From positions 86,511 through 150,510 of the forward strand of contig VIRR01000484.1 in NCBI GenBank assembly GCA_008638375.1: 64,000 nt of DNA. Direction: 5' to 3'. Under the pieces are notes generated by a model. The model saw only the letters and a list, made by a program, of their open reading frames with translations, did no database searches and was not told the DNA's origin. The DNA comes from Nyssa sinensis (Eukaryota; Streptophyta; Magnoliopsida; Cornales; Nyssaceae). Shown here piece after piece: positions 20,129 through 31,281 of this stretch; position 1 is the stretch's first letter, and each line of letters opens with the position of its first letter. Both the position numbers and the translations under genes were made by a program.

Positions 20129-21769
20129 CTATCGTGGGGGTTCGTTCCTGCCTCCTTTCTGCTCCTGCCTCTGGTCGGTTTTTCTCTGCTGGGGTCGTTC
20201 GTCACGGGGGTTCTGTCCTCCGTCCTGCTTGACGAACTCCTGCAGCCTCCCTCTCCTTATTAGCTGCTCAATCTCATGCTTGAGAGCTTTGCAGGTATTG
20301 GTTGTGTGCCCTCGGTCTTTGTGAAAGTCACAATATTTGGTCTGATCTCGATAGCTGGGGTCTCCTTTCAAAGGCTCCGGCCATCTCATATTTTCTCGAG
20401 ATCTTACTTGCTTCAATATGTTGTACGGAGAGGCGTTTAGAGGAGTGAAGTGGTTGAATTCCCTTAGTCCAGAATTGAAGGAGGTTCTGGGGGCCCCCCT
20501 TTTTTCTGGGCTCCTGACTCTCTTCCTGGCCGAGCTGGTGTCCTTCTTTTGACTATCTTTCTTGTGATCGTCTTTCTGAGCTTGCTCTTTGACCTTTCTA
20601 GAGGTGTCCCTGGCCTCCTCCAGGTTGATGTACTTCCTTGCACGGTCCATGAGTGCTGCCATGTCCGCAGGGGGATTTTTGGTCAGGGAGTCTCTAAACC
20701 CTCCTTGAGCAAGTCCAGCGGCTAGAGCAGCCACTAGGAAACCGGGGCTGCAGTCTGTTACCTCGGTGAGCTCGGCGTTAAAACGTGCTATATACCCCCT
20801 GAGCGATTCTTCCCTCGTTTGCTTTATGTTCAGAAGGAATTCCGGACCCTTTCTTAGCCTCCTGCTAGTCATGAATCTGTCCAAGAACCTTCTGCCGAGC
20901 TCATAAAAGCCAGATACTGAGTTCGGCGGGAGGTGGTGGAACCACTTTAGGGCGGTACCATTGAGGCTGGTCACGAACGTTCTGCATAAGAAGGCATCAG
21001 AAGTGCCGTGCAAAGCCATGGTGTGCTGGTAGTGGGAGAGGTGGTCCCCCGGGTCCCCAGTCCCATCATAAGGGGTGAATTTAGGGACGATAAATTTCTT
21101 GGGTCTTTCCTCGGCCATGACAGCATTGGTGAACGGGGTGGCCGACCTCCCGAGCAATCTGGCCAGCTCGTCCTGTTCTGGATACTGGGCACCCCTTATG
21201 ATAGCAGTACGATCTATTGATTCAGCAACTTCTTCGGCTCTTACTGACCCCCTTGGTAAAACGGGTTGCTGCGAGGCAGGTCTCACGGCCTCAGGGCCTA
21301 TATGGGTAGGCTGATCTTGGCCCGCTACTAGGGGGTTGTTCTGATTCTCTGGTACTGGTGGTACAGGAACTACTCGAGGAGGTGATCCTTGTGGAACGTA
21401 GTTTACTCCCGAGGCCCCCGGGACGGAGGGTCGGGTAGTACTTCGATAATGGACCTCCGGGACAAAGGCGGGAACCCCTCGACCGGCTGCCGACGACGGC
21501 TGGGGGTCTATATGAACACCGGCGGCCGCAGGAGGCTGCTGCTGTTGAGTGACAACGGGTGGATTTTGAGGATTGGTTTCATGATTCTGGGTGAACATTG
21601 CCAGGGTCCTGGTCATGGTCAAAAGCTGTTCCCGTAGCAACTGGTTCTGCCGCCTACTTTCGATTAGTTCTTCCTGTGCAGGGTTATTCACTCGCCCTCT
21701 TCCTCGTCCAGCAGTTGGTTGAGGATGAGGGTTTTGAGTGTTATTCCTGGGTTGCAAGTTGGGAGCCAT
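20129..21769 (-). CDS. Gypsy-1 Gag polyprotein
   Basis: The 546-residue ORF starts with an ATG 80 bp inside the 5' LTR. The first 200 residues are Pro/Gln-rich and probably disordered. The retrotransposon Gag (capsid-like) domain follows at about residues 250-390, with WFHHLPPNSVSGFYELGRRF and LRGYIARFNAELTEV. Then come a basic Lys/Arg segment and one zinc-knuckle-like motif, CDFHKDRGHTTNTC (about residue 485). It is expected to form the particle that packages element RNA in the cytoplasm. It ends in a TAG at 20129-20131 that is in the same frame as the protease downstream. At the aligned site the decayed relative at 43.6-50 kb appears to have a sense codon (CAA), so this stop may be a private mutation. 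Confidence 0.93.
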   Translation of the reverse strand: MAPNLQPRNNTQNPHPQPTAGRGRGRVNNPAQEELIESRRQNQLLREQLLTMTRTLAMFTQNHETNPQNPPVVTQQQQPPAAAGVHIDPQPSSAAGRGVPAFVPEVHYRSTTRPSVPGASGVNYVPQGSPPRVVPVPPVPENQNNPLVAGQDQPTHIGPEAVRPASQQPVLPRGSVRAEEVAESIDRTAIIRGAQYPEQDELARLLGRSATPFTNAVMAEERPKKFIVPKFTPYDGTGDPGDHLSHYQHTMALHGTSDAFLCRTFVTSLNGTALKWFHHLPPNSVSGFYELGRRFLDRFMTSRRLRKGPEFLLNIKQTREESLRGYIARFNAELTEVTDCSPGFLVAALAAGLAQGGFRDSLTKNPPADMAALMDRARKYINLEEARDTSRKVKEQAQKDDHKKDSQKKDTSSARKRVRSPEKRGAPRTSFNSGLREFNHFTPLNASPYNILKQVRSRENMRWPEPLKGDPSYRDQTKYCDFHKDRGHTTNTCKALKHEIEQLIRRGRLQEFVKQDGGQNPRDERPQQRKTDQRQEQKGGRNEPPR

Positions 21770-21830
21770 GATCCCTCTGATAGACGAAAGATGAGCTTAG
21801 ATTGAGTAGAGCACTTGGTGATTGTCTTTC

Positions 21831-21845
21831 TCACAGACGGCGCCA
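21831..21845 (-). other. Gypsy-1 primer binding site
   Basis: The minus strand reads TGGCGCCGTCTGTGA three bases after the 5' LTR. TGGCGCC-type sites are typical of Tat and Athila elements. I cannot assign the tRNA without a tRNA list. Confidence 0.75.
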
Positions 21846-21848
21846 AAC

Positions 21849-22552
21849 TGATGCTGCACTTTTTGGCCCACGTGAGATCCAAGCTCGGCTCCCTGCGAAA
21901 CACTCGAAACAGAAGATCAGAGGACCACCGGGTTGGCTCCAGCGGTAGCCGCTCCGATGCTTAAGTCAATAAATTGAATTGAAAGACTCGTAATGAAAGC
22001 CAAAATAATGAGCATGAAAATAAAGCGTACCTTTAGGGTTGAATTTATAGGCAATATCTCTCCTAAGTTGATTAGGATTTGGAGCCATGAATATAGGGAT
22101 TGGATCTCTGGAGATATCAGTTACCTTGTTGAATATGGTAACTTAGTGTGGCAGTTTCCTTGTTGGAGATAGCTTCCTTATTTCCTGCTTGGTGCTTACT
22201 GAAGCGATGATTAGGTCTGATCATTGATGTGTTGCATTGCAAGCTTGCATCTATACAAGTTAGTCTTTATGGGAGAACTGTCTTGCTTTGATACTATGAG
22301 CTCGGCCCATGTAGGTTATGCACTTGACTGACTGAGGATGAGATGTATGACCGAGCATGTACTAAATGGCCGAGCACAGATTATAAGGCCGAACATGAAC
22401 TAAGCGACCGAGCACAAGTTATGTGGCCGAGCCCGAGCTGGGCGACCGAACACAAGTTATATGGCCGAGCCTGAGCTCTATTATGGGTCATGAACCGATC
22501 TTGCAGTTGCACGTGTCATGCAGTGGTTGGTGTGTCGCATAGTGGTATATCA
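21849..22552 (-). repeat. Gypsy-1 5' LTR
   Basis: The 704-bp repeat lies next to the primer binding site and upstream of gag in element orientation. Its last base is 13 bp before kinase exon 3. Confidence 0.95.
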
Positions 22553-22565
22553 CTTACCTTTGCAG

Positions 22566-22761
22566 TTTATTGGAGCTTGCAAGGATCCTTTAATGGTGAT
22601 AGTTACGGAGCTATTACCAGGGATGTCACTGCGGAATTTTTTAGTCAGTATTCGTCCAAAACAATTAGACCTTCATGTGGCATTAAGTTTTTCCCTTGAC
22701 ATTGCTCGAGCAATGGATTGTCTACATGCCAATGGGATTATACACAGGGATCTAAAACCTG
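22566..22761 (+). pseudogene. Kinase exon 3 (hinge to HRDLKP catalytic loop)
   Basis: The acceptor is cttacctttgcag, and the exon starts FIGACKDPLMVIVTELLPG and ends in IIHRDLKP plus one base of the next codon (donor gtaccg at 22762). It is fully open and all catalytic-loop residues are present. The acceptor lies only 13 bp after the end of the inserted gypsy element, so the original branch point region now lies about 10.8 kb upstream. Confidence 0.92.
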
Positions 22762-23960
22762 GTACCGCGTGGCTAGTTGAGCTGTATAAAATCATGCTTG
22801 TTCTTAGAATCTTTTTTATGTTACATTTGTAATATAAAATGAACCATATAATTTGTGTTGATATTTCCTTTGATGCTTCACTGTGTTTTAGTTTCAAAAA
22901 GTGTTTTTTAAGGATTATCTATTATATATTGAATAAATAGACAATGCTGTGGCTTAATCTTCTTTCTCTACTTCTTTTTTCTTTTCCATTTTTTCCTTTA
23001 AATGAACAGCTTGTAAAGGACCTCAAAATATTCCAAATAAAAGGGTAACTACTCAGTGTTAGTCCGACTTACGCAGGTTGCTAGGAAGGATAAACTGGAG
23101 ATAAACCTAGCATTTGACAATATTTGTATACAAAGTGACTACTTTTGAACTCAAAACTTGCGCTCTCATACTTGGCAATCTGTGCATTTTATTGTCGCTC
23201 CAAGCAGTAGCCCCTCTCAAAACATTTCAAATCATTCTAATTAATGCAATAAATTTATGGATTAATATTGACAACAATGATGATCGATGTATTGGTAAAC
23301 ATCAGTGTTTATCTTTTTTTCCCATGATTTTATTTGACCAGGCCTTGGACATCGCCCATAGTTCATTTTGAGTTTATTTGAGTTCATTGTTATCTTAATT
23401 GGATTGTTATTTGTGTTTACAATCATGCTTTCTGATGATCAATTCCAGCTAACATAGCCAAAGTTGCATATGAGAAACAAAAGAAAAAAGAAAAAAGATA
23501 GGGGTTATTTGTGTTAACATTGTGATAATACTTTACTTCCCTATATATATATATATATATATATATAAATTTCGCTTTTAGATCTTTCTGAGGGCAGACA
23601 CTTTGTGCAAGTAATGCCAAATGTTAGGTTTGTTTGAGTCTATCACTCCTACCACCTCACATTGGTGGGACCAATACTAACTAATGGTCTTTTAGAGTAT
23701 GTTAATGGTTAAATTGTGGGATAAAGCAAAATATGTTGTTATTGTTTCCTGGACCACATGAGGGACTTCACGTAGTTCGCTTTGCGTGCCTTTAACATGT
23801 ATGAAATTCTTCTTTTGTTGATTTTTTAGGATCGTTAAGACCATTGTAAAACTTTTTGGGATTTTTGTCCTTGTTGTCCTTCTTGGGCACATTTATTAAT
23901 ATACATCTTACCATTTACTTATAAAAAAAAAAAAACATGTATGAAAACTTAAAAATGCAG
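22762..23960 (+). other. Kinase intron 3
   Basis: The intron has GT (gtaccgc) and AG (aaatgcag) ends. It holds a TA run at about 23542-23567 and a poly-A stretch at about 23924-23935 that may be the end of an old retroposon. Nothing coding is seen. Confidence 0.75.
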
Positions 23961-24085
23961 ACAATTTGTTGCTTACGGCCGACCAGAATTCTGTGAAGCT
24001 TGCAGATTTCGGTCTTGCAAGGGAAGAATCTGTGACTGAGATGATGACTGCAGAAACTGGAACTTATCGTTGGATGGCTCCTGAG
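23961..24085 (+). pseudogene. Kinase exon 4 (DFG motif and activation segment)
   Basis: Acceptor aaaatgcag and donor gtttgtg flank an open segment that completes the Asp codon after HRDLKP. It encodes [20 protein letters not shown] and continues through [16 protein letters not shown]. The DFG magnesium-binding motif and the APE motif are intact. Splicing from exon 3 restores the frame exactly. Confidence 0.92.
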
Positions 24086-25526
24086 GTTTGTGCCTTCAAT
24101 CTGATCTAGTATTTTGAATGTTTTCATGTGATTTGAAAACCAATTTGTATGAACGAAATTGATATAATAGATGTGGTAGGATTTTTGCATTAGTCTAGTT
24201 AGTCAATATCATTGAATTTGTTCATGATTAAATTATGTGCCTTCAATCTGATCTAGTATTTATCATGGAGAATGGGAATTTGATTTAAAACTTGTTAGCC
24301 TAAAGAAGGGAAAAATTAATGTCACCAGTTTGTTGCAGTGAGAATGCAAGAGCATCCATTTTAAAAACTAAAAATATCTAACGTCAGGAGTGGTTCTAGG
24401 CACGAACATATATCATGCAATATAGCTGGTAGATAATAAAACACTGTGATAAATAACGAGGGTGGTGGTTGTGTACATGTAGGGTTTACCCTAGCTAGTA
24501 CACTCTACGGTGGATGTTCCTCGTCATAAAAAAATAATAAATAAATACAATGAGGGCGCACAGCCCAATTATTACTTATTCCCAGATTATGTTGAAGTGA
24601 TAGAGGTCTTGGTTTCAAAACTTATCTTTTCCGTTTTTATAGCAATATGTGTATTACATAGTTACATGATGGAAGTGGTGGCTCAATTGAAGTGTGCTGA
24701 GGTGTAATGTAGCCAGCCATCATAGATAGTGGTTCAATTTTGCAATTATTTGTGTACAAAAACTATGTGGGAGTGGCCAAGGATCTACATTTAGATTATT
24801 CCTGATTTGCTAGTTGATGGTGGATCCTTTCTTAGGGTGTCAATTCACAAATTGATAGCAAGAATGTATCTCATAGGTGATGTACTATATAATTGATAAC
24901 TAGTTTCTTGTTGACTGGGGATTTCCTAGGCACATTGTGTCCTTGAAATTCAGAAAGAGAGTTGCTCCAGTTAGGTGAATTTGTTTATCCAAACTTTTCC
25001 ATTGTTCATTAATTTCTACTGCTGCTTCTCATTAGTGTGCAATTAAAGAGATTATGGTCCCGTGCTTTAGGCTCAAGGCTAAATAAAAGGCACTCCCATA
25101 TATTAAATATGTAATATACGCTTGGCGTAGGGATTTCTTGTCATGCCAGGCTCCTAGTTTTTAGATGGGATCCAATGCTGATGGTAGAGGGGTGGAGCCA
25201 GTCAATGTAGTTCAGCGGTGTAGTCATCTTCACCCTCATCTTTGGAGATTCTCTAGTTTGCTTATGGTGATTAATGACCTAATCAAATATCTTGGAAATG
25301 CCATAGTGTGTATTCTTTTGTCCTCTAATCTGGAGGTGGATTTCTTAGCCAGGAATAGTGCAATTGTGAGAAAATACTTCACTGGAAACTCAATGTCAGG
25401 ATATCTTTGTTTACTTCTTCCAATCTCTACATTTTCCTTGTGGGTTTGTTTCTCTTACATCTTTCTTTTCTTTCATTATCCTCGTATTTCTTCATGATGA
25501 ATACCTTATTGAAGCTTAAAAGAGAC
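24086..25526 (+). other. Kinase intron 4, first part
   Basis: Intronic sequence with a 26-bp direct repeat (gtgccttcaatctgatctagtatttt/gtgccttcaatctgatctagtattta) at about 24090 and 24237. No gene is seen. Confidence 0.7.
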
Positions 25527-26135
25527 TAGGGGTGCAACTTAGGCGAAGCAGGCTCGGGTTGAGTTATGTTAAAGTCCAACCTAAGTTTTAAAACAGTCAA
25601 CTTGAACCCAAACAACCAACCCGAGCTTAACTCAAATTAAAATTCATTAGTATCGGATTCAACACGAGCTCAATCCGATTATTAATTTCAATTTTTAGAT
25701 TTTATTCACAATTTTTTTTAATAAATTGTTATCTTTTTTGGTATTTTGATTATACAATAAAAGTTTCAATAGTTTCTCTCAATTTCTCTTTCTAAAACAA
25801 ACCAAAAACCGTTAATAATTTTTTCAACATAATTTAATTTTTAAAAAAATGTTAAAGATCAAGTTTTAAAAATTAAAAAAATGTAAATAGTAATTCTTGG
25901 AAGGAATTCTTATTACTCTAATGATAGATAACTAAAGTATGAAAAATATAATATATAAAATATTGAATTCGGGTTCAGATTGGGTTCGGGTTTTTAAAGT
26001 CTCAACCTAAGTTCAACCCTAAATTAGATCGGGCTTGAGATCTTTCGTCCAAGCCCAACCCAAAGTGTTAAAATGAAGTCCAAGGCTTAAAAAATTATAA
26101 CCGGGCTCGGGTTAGTCGCCCAAGTTGTACCCCTA
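25527..26135. mobile_element. hAT-type MITE, 609 bp, in kinase intron 4
   Basis: The terminal inverted repeats begin TAGGGGTGCAACTTAGGCGA on the left and, read from the other end, TAGGGGTACAACTTGGGCGA. The 8-bp duplication AAAGAGAC flanks it (25519-25526 and 26136-26143). The inner ends contain the CGGGTT/AACCCG-rich sequence common in plant hAT MITEs and the middle is AT-rich. There is no transposase. TIR sequence and duplication length both fit hAT. Confidence 0.88.
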
Positions 26136-28977
26136 AAAGAGACTATATTGGTCTGATCGAGTACTGAAGTATAGATTTTTTTTGTCAGGTGACCATAAAA
26201 TATTCATAAACATTTGTTGGATTCTTTCTATTGTTTTGAAGACCAAATTATGATTGAGACAAAAGGCTTCATTTTTGTAAATTCCCTATTATCTTGATAT
26301 ATTCCTATGTTAAAATTTCTAATTATCATAATTTTCAAGCGATGCCAATCATTTCTTTAGATTAGAAAACTTACTAATTAGAATGTATGTTTCATGTTCC
26401 ATGCTTATATTGATCTCTGTTAAATATTATTAATAATAATTTAAGAGTTTTTTTTTTATTGGTAAAAGTAATTGTATATAAAAGACACCTAAAAGGGGAG
26501 GGGGCGCTCCCATAATTACAAAAAAGGGTGAATGACTACAAAAAAAAATTAATGCCTAAATTCTCCCAAAAAATCAATATACAAGTCTAAATACATAGGA
26601 CTAGCTTTCTTACACCATAAGAAAAGCTACTTTAGTATATTATCCTTGGGTCTCCACAGGGGAAGTTCCAACCCATTCAAATATTTAAATGAAATTGTTT
26701 GATAATGTGTTTCTTGAAATCATCTTAAACAATGGTTGAAGGCTATTTATAAACTCCAAAAACCAACAGGGTCAACAATAGACAAGGGATACTCATGTAA
26801 TGTAATATGATCATGGAGGCAAGTTGATGTTGCGTGATATCTTGATAAAAACAATAGTATGGTACTCCACTTGCCCCCCACTCCTTTAAATTTCTTGCCT
26901 TATATCTATACTTCTAGTTTTTTTACATCTCCCAAGGTGGTCATGTAAACTCTTCGTCCCATTCTTACTCGATGCTTTAAGTTTTGATTTACACTCAACT
27001 CTCTTATAATTAATAGACTCGTGAGATGAAAAATTTATTAATTATTAGAATTATCAATTATAAAATTTTTTATATTTTTATTAATAAAAAATTATTTCAT
27101 ACATGTATGTCAATTTTAACACAAAAAGAGACCTCATATTCAACCTTTTGTTATGGTGTTTCGATATTTCATAAAAATATACATATAATATTCAACTTGG
27201 GGCATATAAAAATTCATAATATCTTTTTGAATTAAAGAAGTTATGCATCTACGTTACTCATGCTATAATTTTTCTCACTTACAATATATTTAACTCCAAT
27301 TTAAATACAATTTACAAATATAATTACCAAAATATATCGTAAATGAAATATATATATATATATAAGTATATGTATAACTATTTTATCTCTCTAATAATTA
27401 ATACTATAAAAGATTTTTTTGAAAAAAAGTATTAATCATATTAAGTAATAGAATTATTAATTATCAACCGTGGAACAAAGTTGATTCCTTAAAATTTTAT
27501 TAATTATTAACTTATTGAACATTAATTATAAGAAGGTTAACTGTACAAATGTTATAAATAGCAATAGTGCTCTTCATTTATCTTAATTTTCTTAAAATCA
27601 TTCCAAACAAGGGATGTTAATTTCTTATTCTAGGTGAAAGTCGAGTTGAAGTTGAAGTAGTGGGAGACAGAGTTAATCAATAGGAGTTGAGGGTTGAGAA
27701 TAACCACTTTAATTTTCTCCTTGTTCAAACATTTCTTAACTTATTACAAAACACATTTTGGTACAATTTAACCATTCACTAAAGGCCAAATGGAAGTAGA
27801 AGGAAACTAAAAACAATAAATTACGCAATAACTTAACCCCAAAAATCAAATGGGTTAAAATTGAAATCATTCAGAATTACTAGTGAAAATGAAATCAATT
27901 CTTCTACTAATATTAAAATAATTTTCTAACTTGACAAGATACAAAACTGGAATATCAATAGATTATAATCATTAATCACAAGTATGATCAAACCGGAACA
28001 CATGTTGATGGTGGCAATATGACAAAAACCAAGACTCCTTGAAACAATCAATCCCAAGATTTTCAGATCTATTTCAAGGGAGATACAAAATAATTAAACC
28101 TAAAATGTCTTCCTTCAATATGCTTTTAAAGATGAACACTGGACTCCAAGATGTCTTTTATCGAAGTCAAGATTTTCTAAGCACATGTTGTAAAGGTACA
28201 GAGTCGGTCTAGTAAAAGTAGCATCTCATAAGGATGCCCAAAGAAAGGAATCAAGGAAGACTTGAGAAAAGGGTGTTACTGGAAATGTCAAAAGAAAGAA
28301 AGTTACAAATAGCTCATGTGCAAATTATTCAGTACTAAGTAATTTCCCTTTGTTGTGAAATACATTACCATGGGCAGTAGTAAGTAATTTCCTTTTATTA
28401 CTTTTACAAATGATAATAATAAGTATTTTCCCTTTGCTGTCGTTCTTGTTACTGGAAAAAAGAAAAAGAAAAAAGAAGCAAGATAAGATGATAACACTAT
28501 GTTCAATCTCAAAATAAGTGGGAGATTCCTCTGAAATCTTGTTACTGGCTGCCTAAAACAGAATAACGGCTAATTGTTTATCTATGTGTGAGATGACATG
28601 TGCATCCATTTAACCCCATGGAATTAATTGTTCAAGTTAGGCCCTTTTTGAGAAACTATTGAAGTTTCAATGCCAGAATCCGTAGATTTCCATTGCCAAA
28701 GAGATATTCAACAAACAAACCACAAAATATAAACATTCTTGCTGCCTAATTTCAATCACCAGAGCAATATTATACATATTTGCAAAGAAATTTACTTTGT
28801 TCATAGATAAAATCACATCTTTGCAGAAGTAGCCTTTTATATAGAAGTATAGAACAAGTCAATAATATCCAATCAATTTTCAGATACTCTATCCATTCAA
28901 GACAAGTATGTCGTTCTTCATCGTTCAGTGCAAAACAAAGATATTTACTGCAGGTTTAATTGACATCACACCCCTTC

Positions 28978-28996
28978 TCCCCCCCCCCCCCCCCGG
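28978..28996. repeat. Poly-C run followed by GGGG and poly-A
   Basis: About 17 consecutive C bases are followed by gggg and an A run. Such a run is unusual in this AT-rich window and is prone to length errors in sequencing. Confidence 0.8.
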
Positions 28997-29985
28997 GGAA
29001 AAAAAAGATGTACACCTTTATGATCAGCAATCTTGTAGAATATTGCATCAATAAAGTAGAGAGAGAGAGATCAGAGAATGATATTCTCATGACTCTTCCC
29101 CAATGTCATCCCAAGCCCGTTTATAATCGTTCCATACCTGTACCATTAGAGACGGTTCAATTTTCCATCCCTACGTGTGGAGTTGAGATTTATGCTCGGG
29201 AGATGCAAGGATGTGTTTGATATTAAATTACAATTCAAATGAGTGACTGCTTTTGTTTCCTTTAACCTGACTAGAGAGACGACGTCGTCTTGGCATCATT
29301 TCAGTGTATGGGGAGTCATCCCATGCAATGTCGCATTGAGAAGTTAGCATCTTGCACGATACACGAGAGAAGTTTCATAATACATTATGAGATGTCGTCT
29401 TACTACACGAAATATGTATCAATCTCATCTCGGAAGGCTTTGAGTTCAGCCAAGACACCGAAGTCTGAACCATGTCCCTAGCTCTCCTCTGCCTACAGCC
29501 CTCTCGCCAACGCTGTAGAAGGTCAATCACTGTCCTTGACAGAAAGAGCACTTCTCTCATTTTGAAGCAACACTGTGACAAAGGAAGATAATAGAGTTTT
29601 ATGTACAATAATATGTTGATCTTGATTAGCAAATATGCTTCTTGTTGCAAATTTGACCAAACATGTTGGACACATGTGTCATATGCATACTGCATATGTG
29701 CCTGACATAGTTACTTCCCACATTTAGAAGAATCCCTGTAAGATATGGTATCATTACAATCATATTGTGTTTGCTTGAATCTACCTCGCCTTAGTATCTA
29801 GCTTGTAGGAGTTAAAGAAGCTTAAGAAACGAGAGATCTGCAGGATAGTGAGCTCAAAGGCAGCATTCAGTGATCCAAATTGGGGCAAGCTGTATCTTGC
29901 CATCCTAAAATCTGCTGCAGTTCCTATTTTAGGTGGACCTGCAATATTGGTTTGTTTAGTTGCATTTATCTAGAAAGAACTTAGT

Positions 29986-30077
29986 AGTTGGGATTACTGC
30001 TTGTTAAGGTTTGAGATTCTAACCATGTAGCAGTTGGGATTAGTGCTTGTTAAGGTTTAAGATTCTAACCTTGTTAG
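29986..30077. repeat. 46-bp tandem duplication in kinase intron 4
   Basis: Two copies of agttgggattactgcttgtt and the following bases (to taaccatgtag) stand in tandem with few differences. Confidence 0.85.
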
Positions 30078-30445
30078 TTTTCAAGCATGGAGTTCTTTTT
30101 TTTATTTATAGTTTTTTAAAACTCTTTACTCTGCAGTTTTCACAGTGGAAGCTCTCTGAATTGATTGCACTTGCGGCTGTAGACACCAATTTAAAGAACA
30201 AAGTAGCAATTATGTGTCTCTTCCTGTTCTTTTTTCAAATTCCCTTTTTTTTTTTTTGTTTCTTTCAGTCTATCTTTTCCTTGATTATTGTTTCTGTTTT
30301 CTTTGTTGTTGATGATGTCAGCATTGTGTGTGTGTGTTTAAATTAATATCTTCCATTAGAAATTCCTTTGATTTGCCTGTAGCATATACAAAGTTTCCTA
30401 CTCAATTGTTATTCTATTCATCATTAATCTGAATTAACTTTGCAG

Positions 30446-30604
30446 CTGTACAGCACTGTGACATTGCGTCGGGGGGAGAAGAAACATTACAATAACAAGG
30501 TTGATGTTTACAGCTTTGGCATTGTACTATGGGAACTATTAACCAACCGCATGCCATTTGAAGGGATGTCCAATTTGCAGGCTGCTTATGCTGCTGCTTT
30601 TAAG
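30446..30604 (+). pseudogene. Kinase exon 5 (subdomains IX-X), last recognisable exon
   Basis: The acceptor tttgcag is followed by [20 protein letters not shown], then [20 protein letters not shown], and the exon ends AAYAAAFK at a gtgtga donor. It is open and in phase. In homologues the next exon encodes the end of the C lobe (the conserved arginine near a CW...RP motif). I found no such segment between 30605 and 64000 on the + strand, so the 3' end is either deleted or beyond the window. Confidence 0.9.
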
Positions 30605-31281
30605 GTGTGAAAAATCATTAATGATCGTTTTCTTTTGTTTTCACTGGGCTGTTCTAATTTCTCATTGATTGGGGATATTTTATAAATAATCTACATGATG
30701 CAAGCTGATTTAAGAAACAATAGGTTTGAAAGCCCATGCAACAGACTAAGCCAGAAAGAGTCATGCAAGATATACACCCCAAAAAAAGTACCCAAAAAAA
30801 AAAAAAATACATGATTGGTGCAACTAAATGAAATGGTGAATTGGTAAATGCCCAAAACACGCAACCAAAAAAAAGAACACGGAAAAGGAATTTCTGAAGT
30901 CTCGGAGGGAATTTTGACCAACAAGAAAAGAAAAAAGACATCAAGGAAAAACAAAGGCACCAGCATAGACCTCTGGTCAGAGACGTCAACTCGTATGTGG
31001 TAATTATTCATAGCTTGTTGCAGTGTACATGCTGAGCATCGAGATATGTCTTCTGATAGGTCTCTGTAATAGTTTTAGCAAGTATACAGAACATGGTGTC
31101 AATACCATGTTTGCAGGAAATTATGACGGATGGCTCTTCTATGCTAGGGATATTACACATCCGATAGTAACTATTTCTCCGTCTTGCGCTTTTTTATGCA
31201 TTCGTGTACTGTGTGCGTGCGCGCGAAAAACCAACACTCTGGGTGTTTCAATGTGTGTATTATATGTTTGCTGGCTAGTTA
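30605..31281 (+). other. Start of the intron after kinase exon 5
   Basis: It begins with donor gtgtga. No further kinase exon is seen here. The sequence is low in complexity, with several poly-A runs at about 30780-30810. Confidence 0.6.

Larger units (their letters stand above)
11758..22552 (-). mobile_element. Complete Ty3/gypsy element of Tat type with antisense gene (Gypsy-1)
   Basis: Its 704-bp LTRs (11758-12461 and 21849-22552) start TGATGCTGCAC and end GGTATATCA. The target duplication CTTAC is at 11753-11757 and 22553-22557. On the minus strand the order is 5' LTR, primer binding site, gag, protease, RT, RNase H, a second RNase H, integrase, a tandem-repeat spacer, an antisense gene on the + strand, polypurine tract and 3' LTR. 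RT before integrase defines gypsy; the second, archaeal-like RNase H and an antisense reading frame are marks of the Tat lineage (Ogre, Retand and relatives). About seven LTR differences by eye suggest a fairly recent insertion. It lies in the second intron of the kinase, opposite to the gene. Confidence 0.95.
26136..30445 (+). other. Kinase intron 4, second part
   Basis: No gene is recognised. At about 26445-26690 there is a block starting with a poly-T run and ttattggtaaaagtaattgtat that resembles the reversed tail of a retroposon (low confidence). A 17-base C run lies near 28980. The part at 29040-29520 has balanced composition and short open frames, but nothing I recognise as a protein domain. 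Confidence 0.6.
2170..30604 (+). pseudogene. ATN1-type Raf-like serine/threonine protein kinase, disrupted by transposons
   Basis: The exons are 2170-2250 + 10404-10537 (one exon split by a copia element), 11424-11556, 22566-22761, 23961-24085 and 30446-30604. All internal junctions are GT...AG and the phases agree. Together they encode about 276 codons with the glycine-rich loop (GEGAHGKV), the VAxK lysine (VATK), the HRDLKP catalytic loop, the DFG motif in ADFGLAREE, and the GTYRWMAPE activation-segment end. The sequence matches plant Raf-like MAPKKK proteins of the ATN1 type, which are cytosolic Ser/Thr kinases. Expected family length is about 350 residues. The C-terminal lobe end after AAYAAAFK is missing from the window. 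In-frame stops at 10413-10415 and 10476-10478, the copia insertion at codon 27 and the gypsy insertion beside the exon 3 acceptor argue that this copy is not functional. An intact paralogue elsewhere in the genome is likely. Confidence 0.85.

Noticed and set aside
29375..29695. 106-residue minus-strand open frame in kinase intron 4
   Set aside because: No domain is recognised, there is no splice support, and it is flanked by low-complexity sequence. It is left as unassigned.
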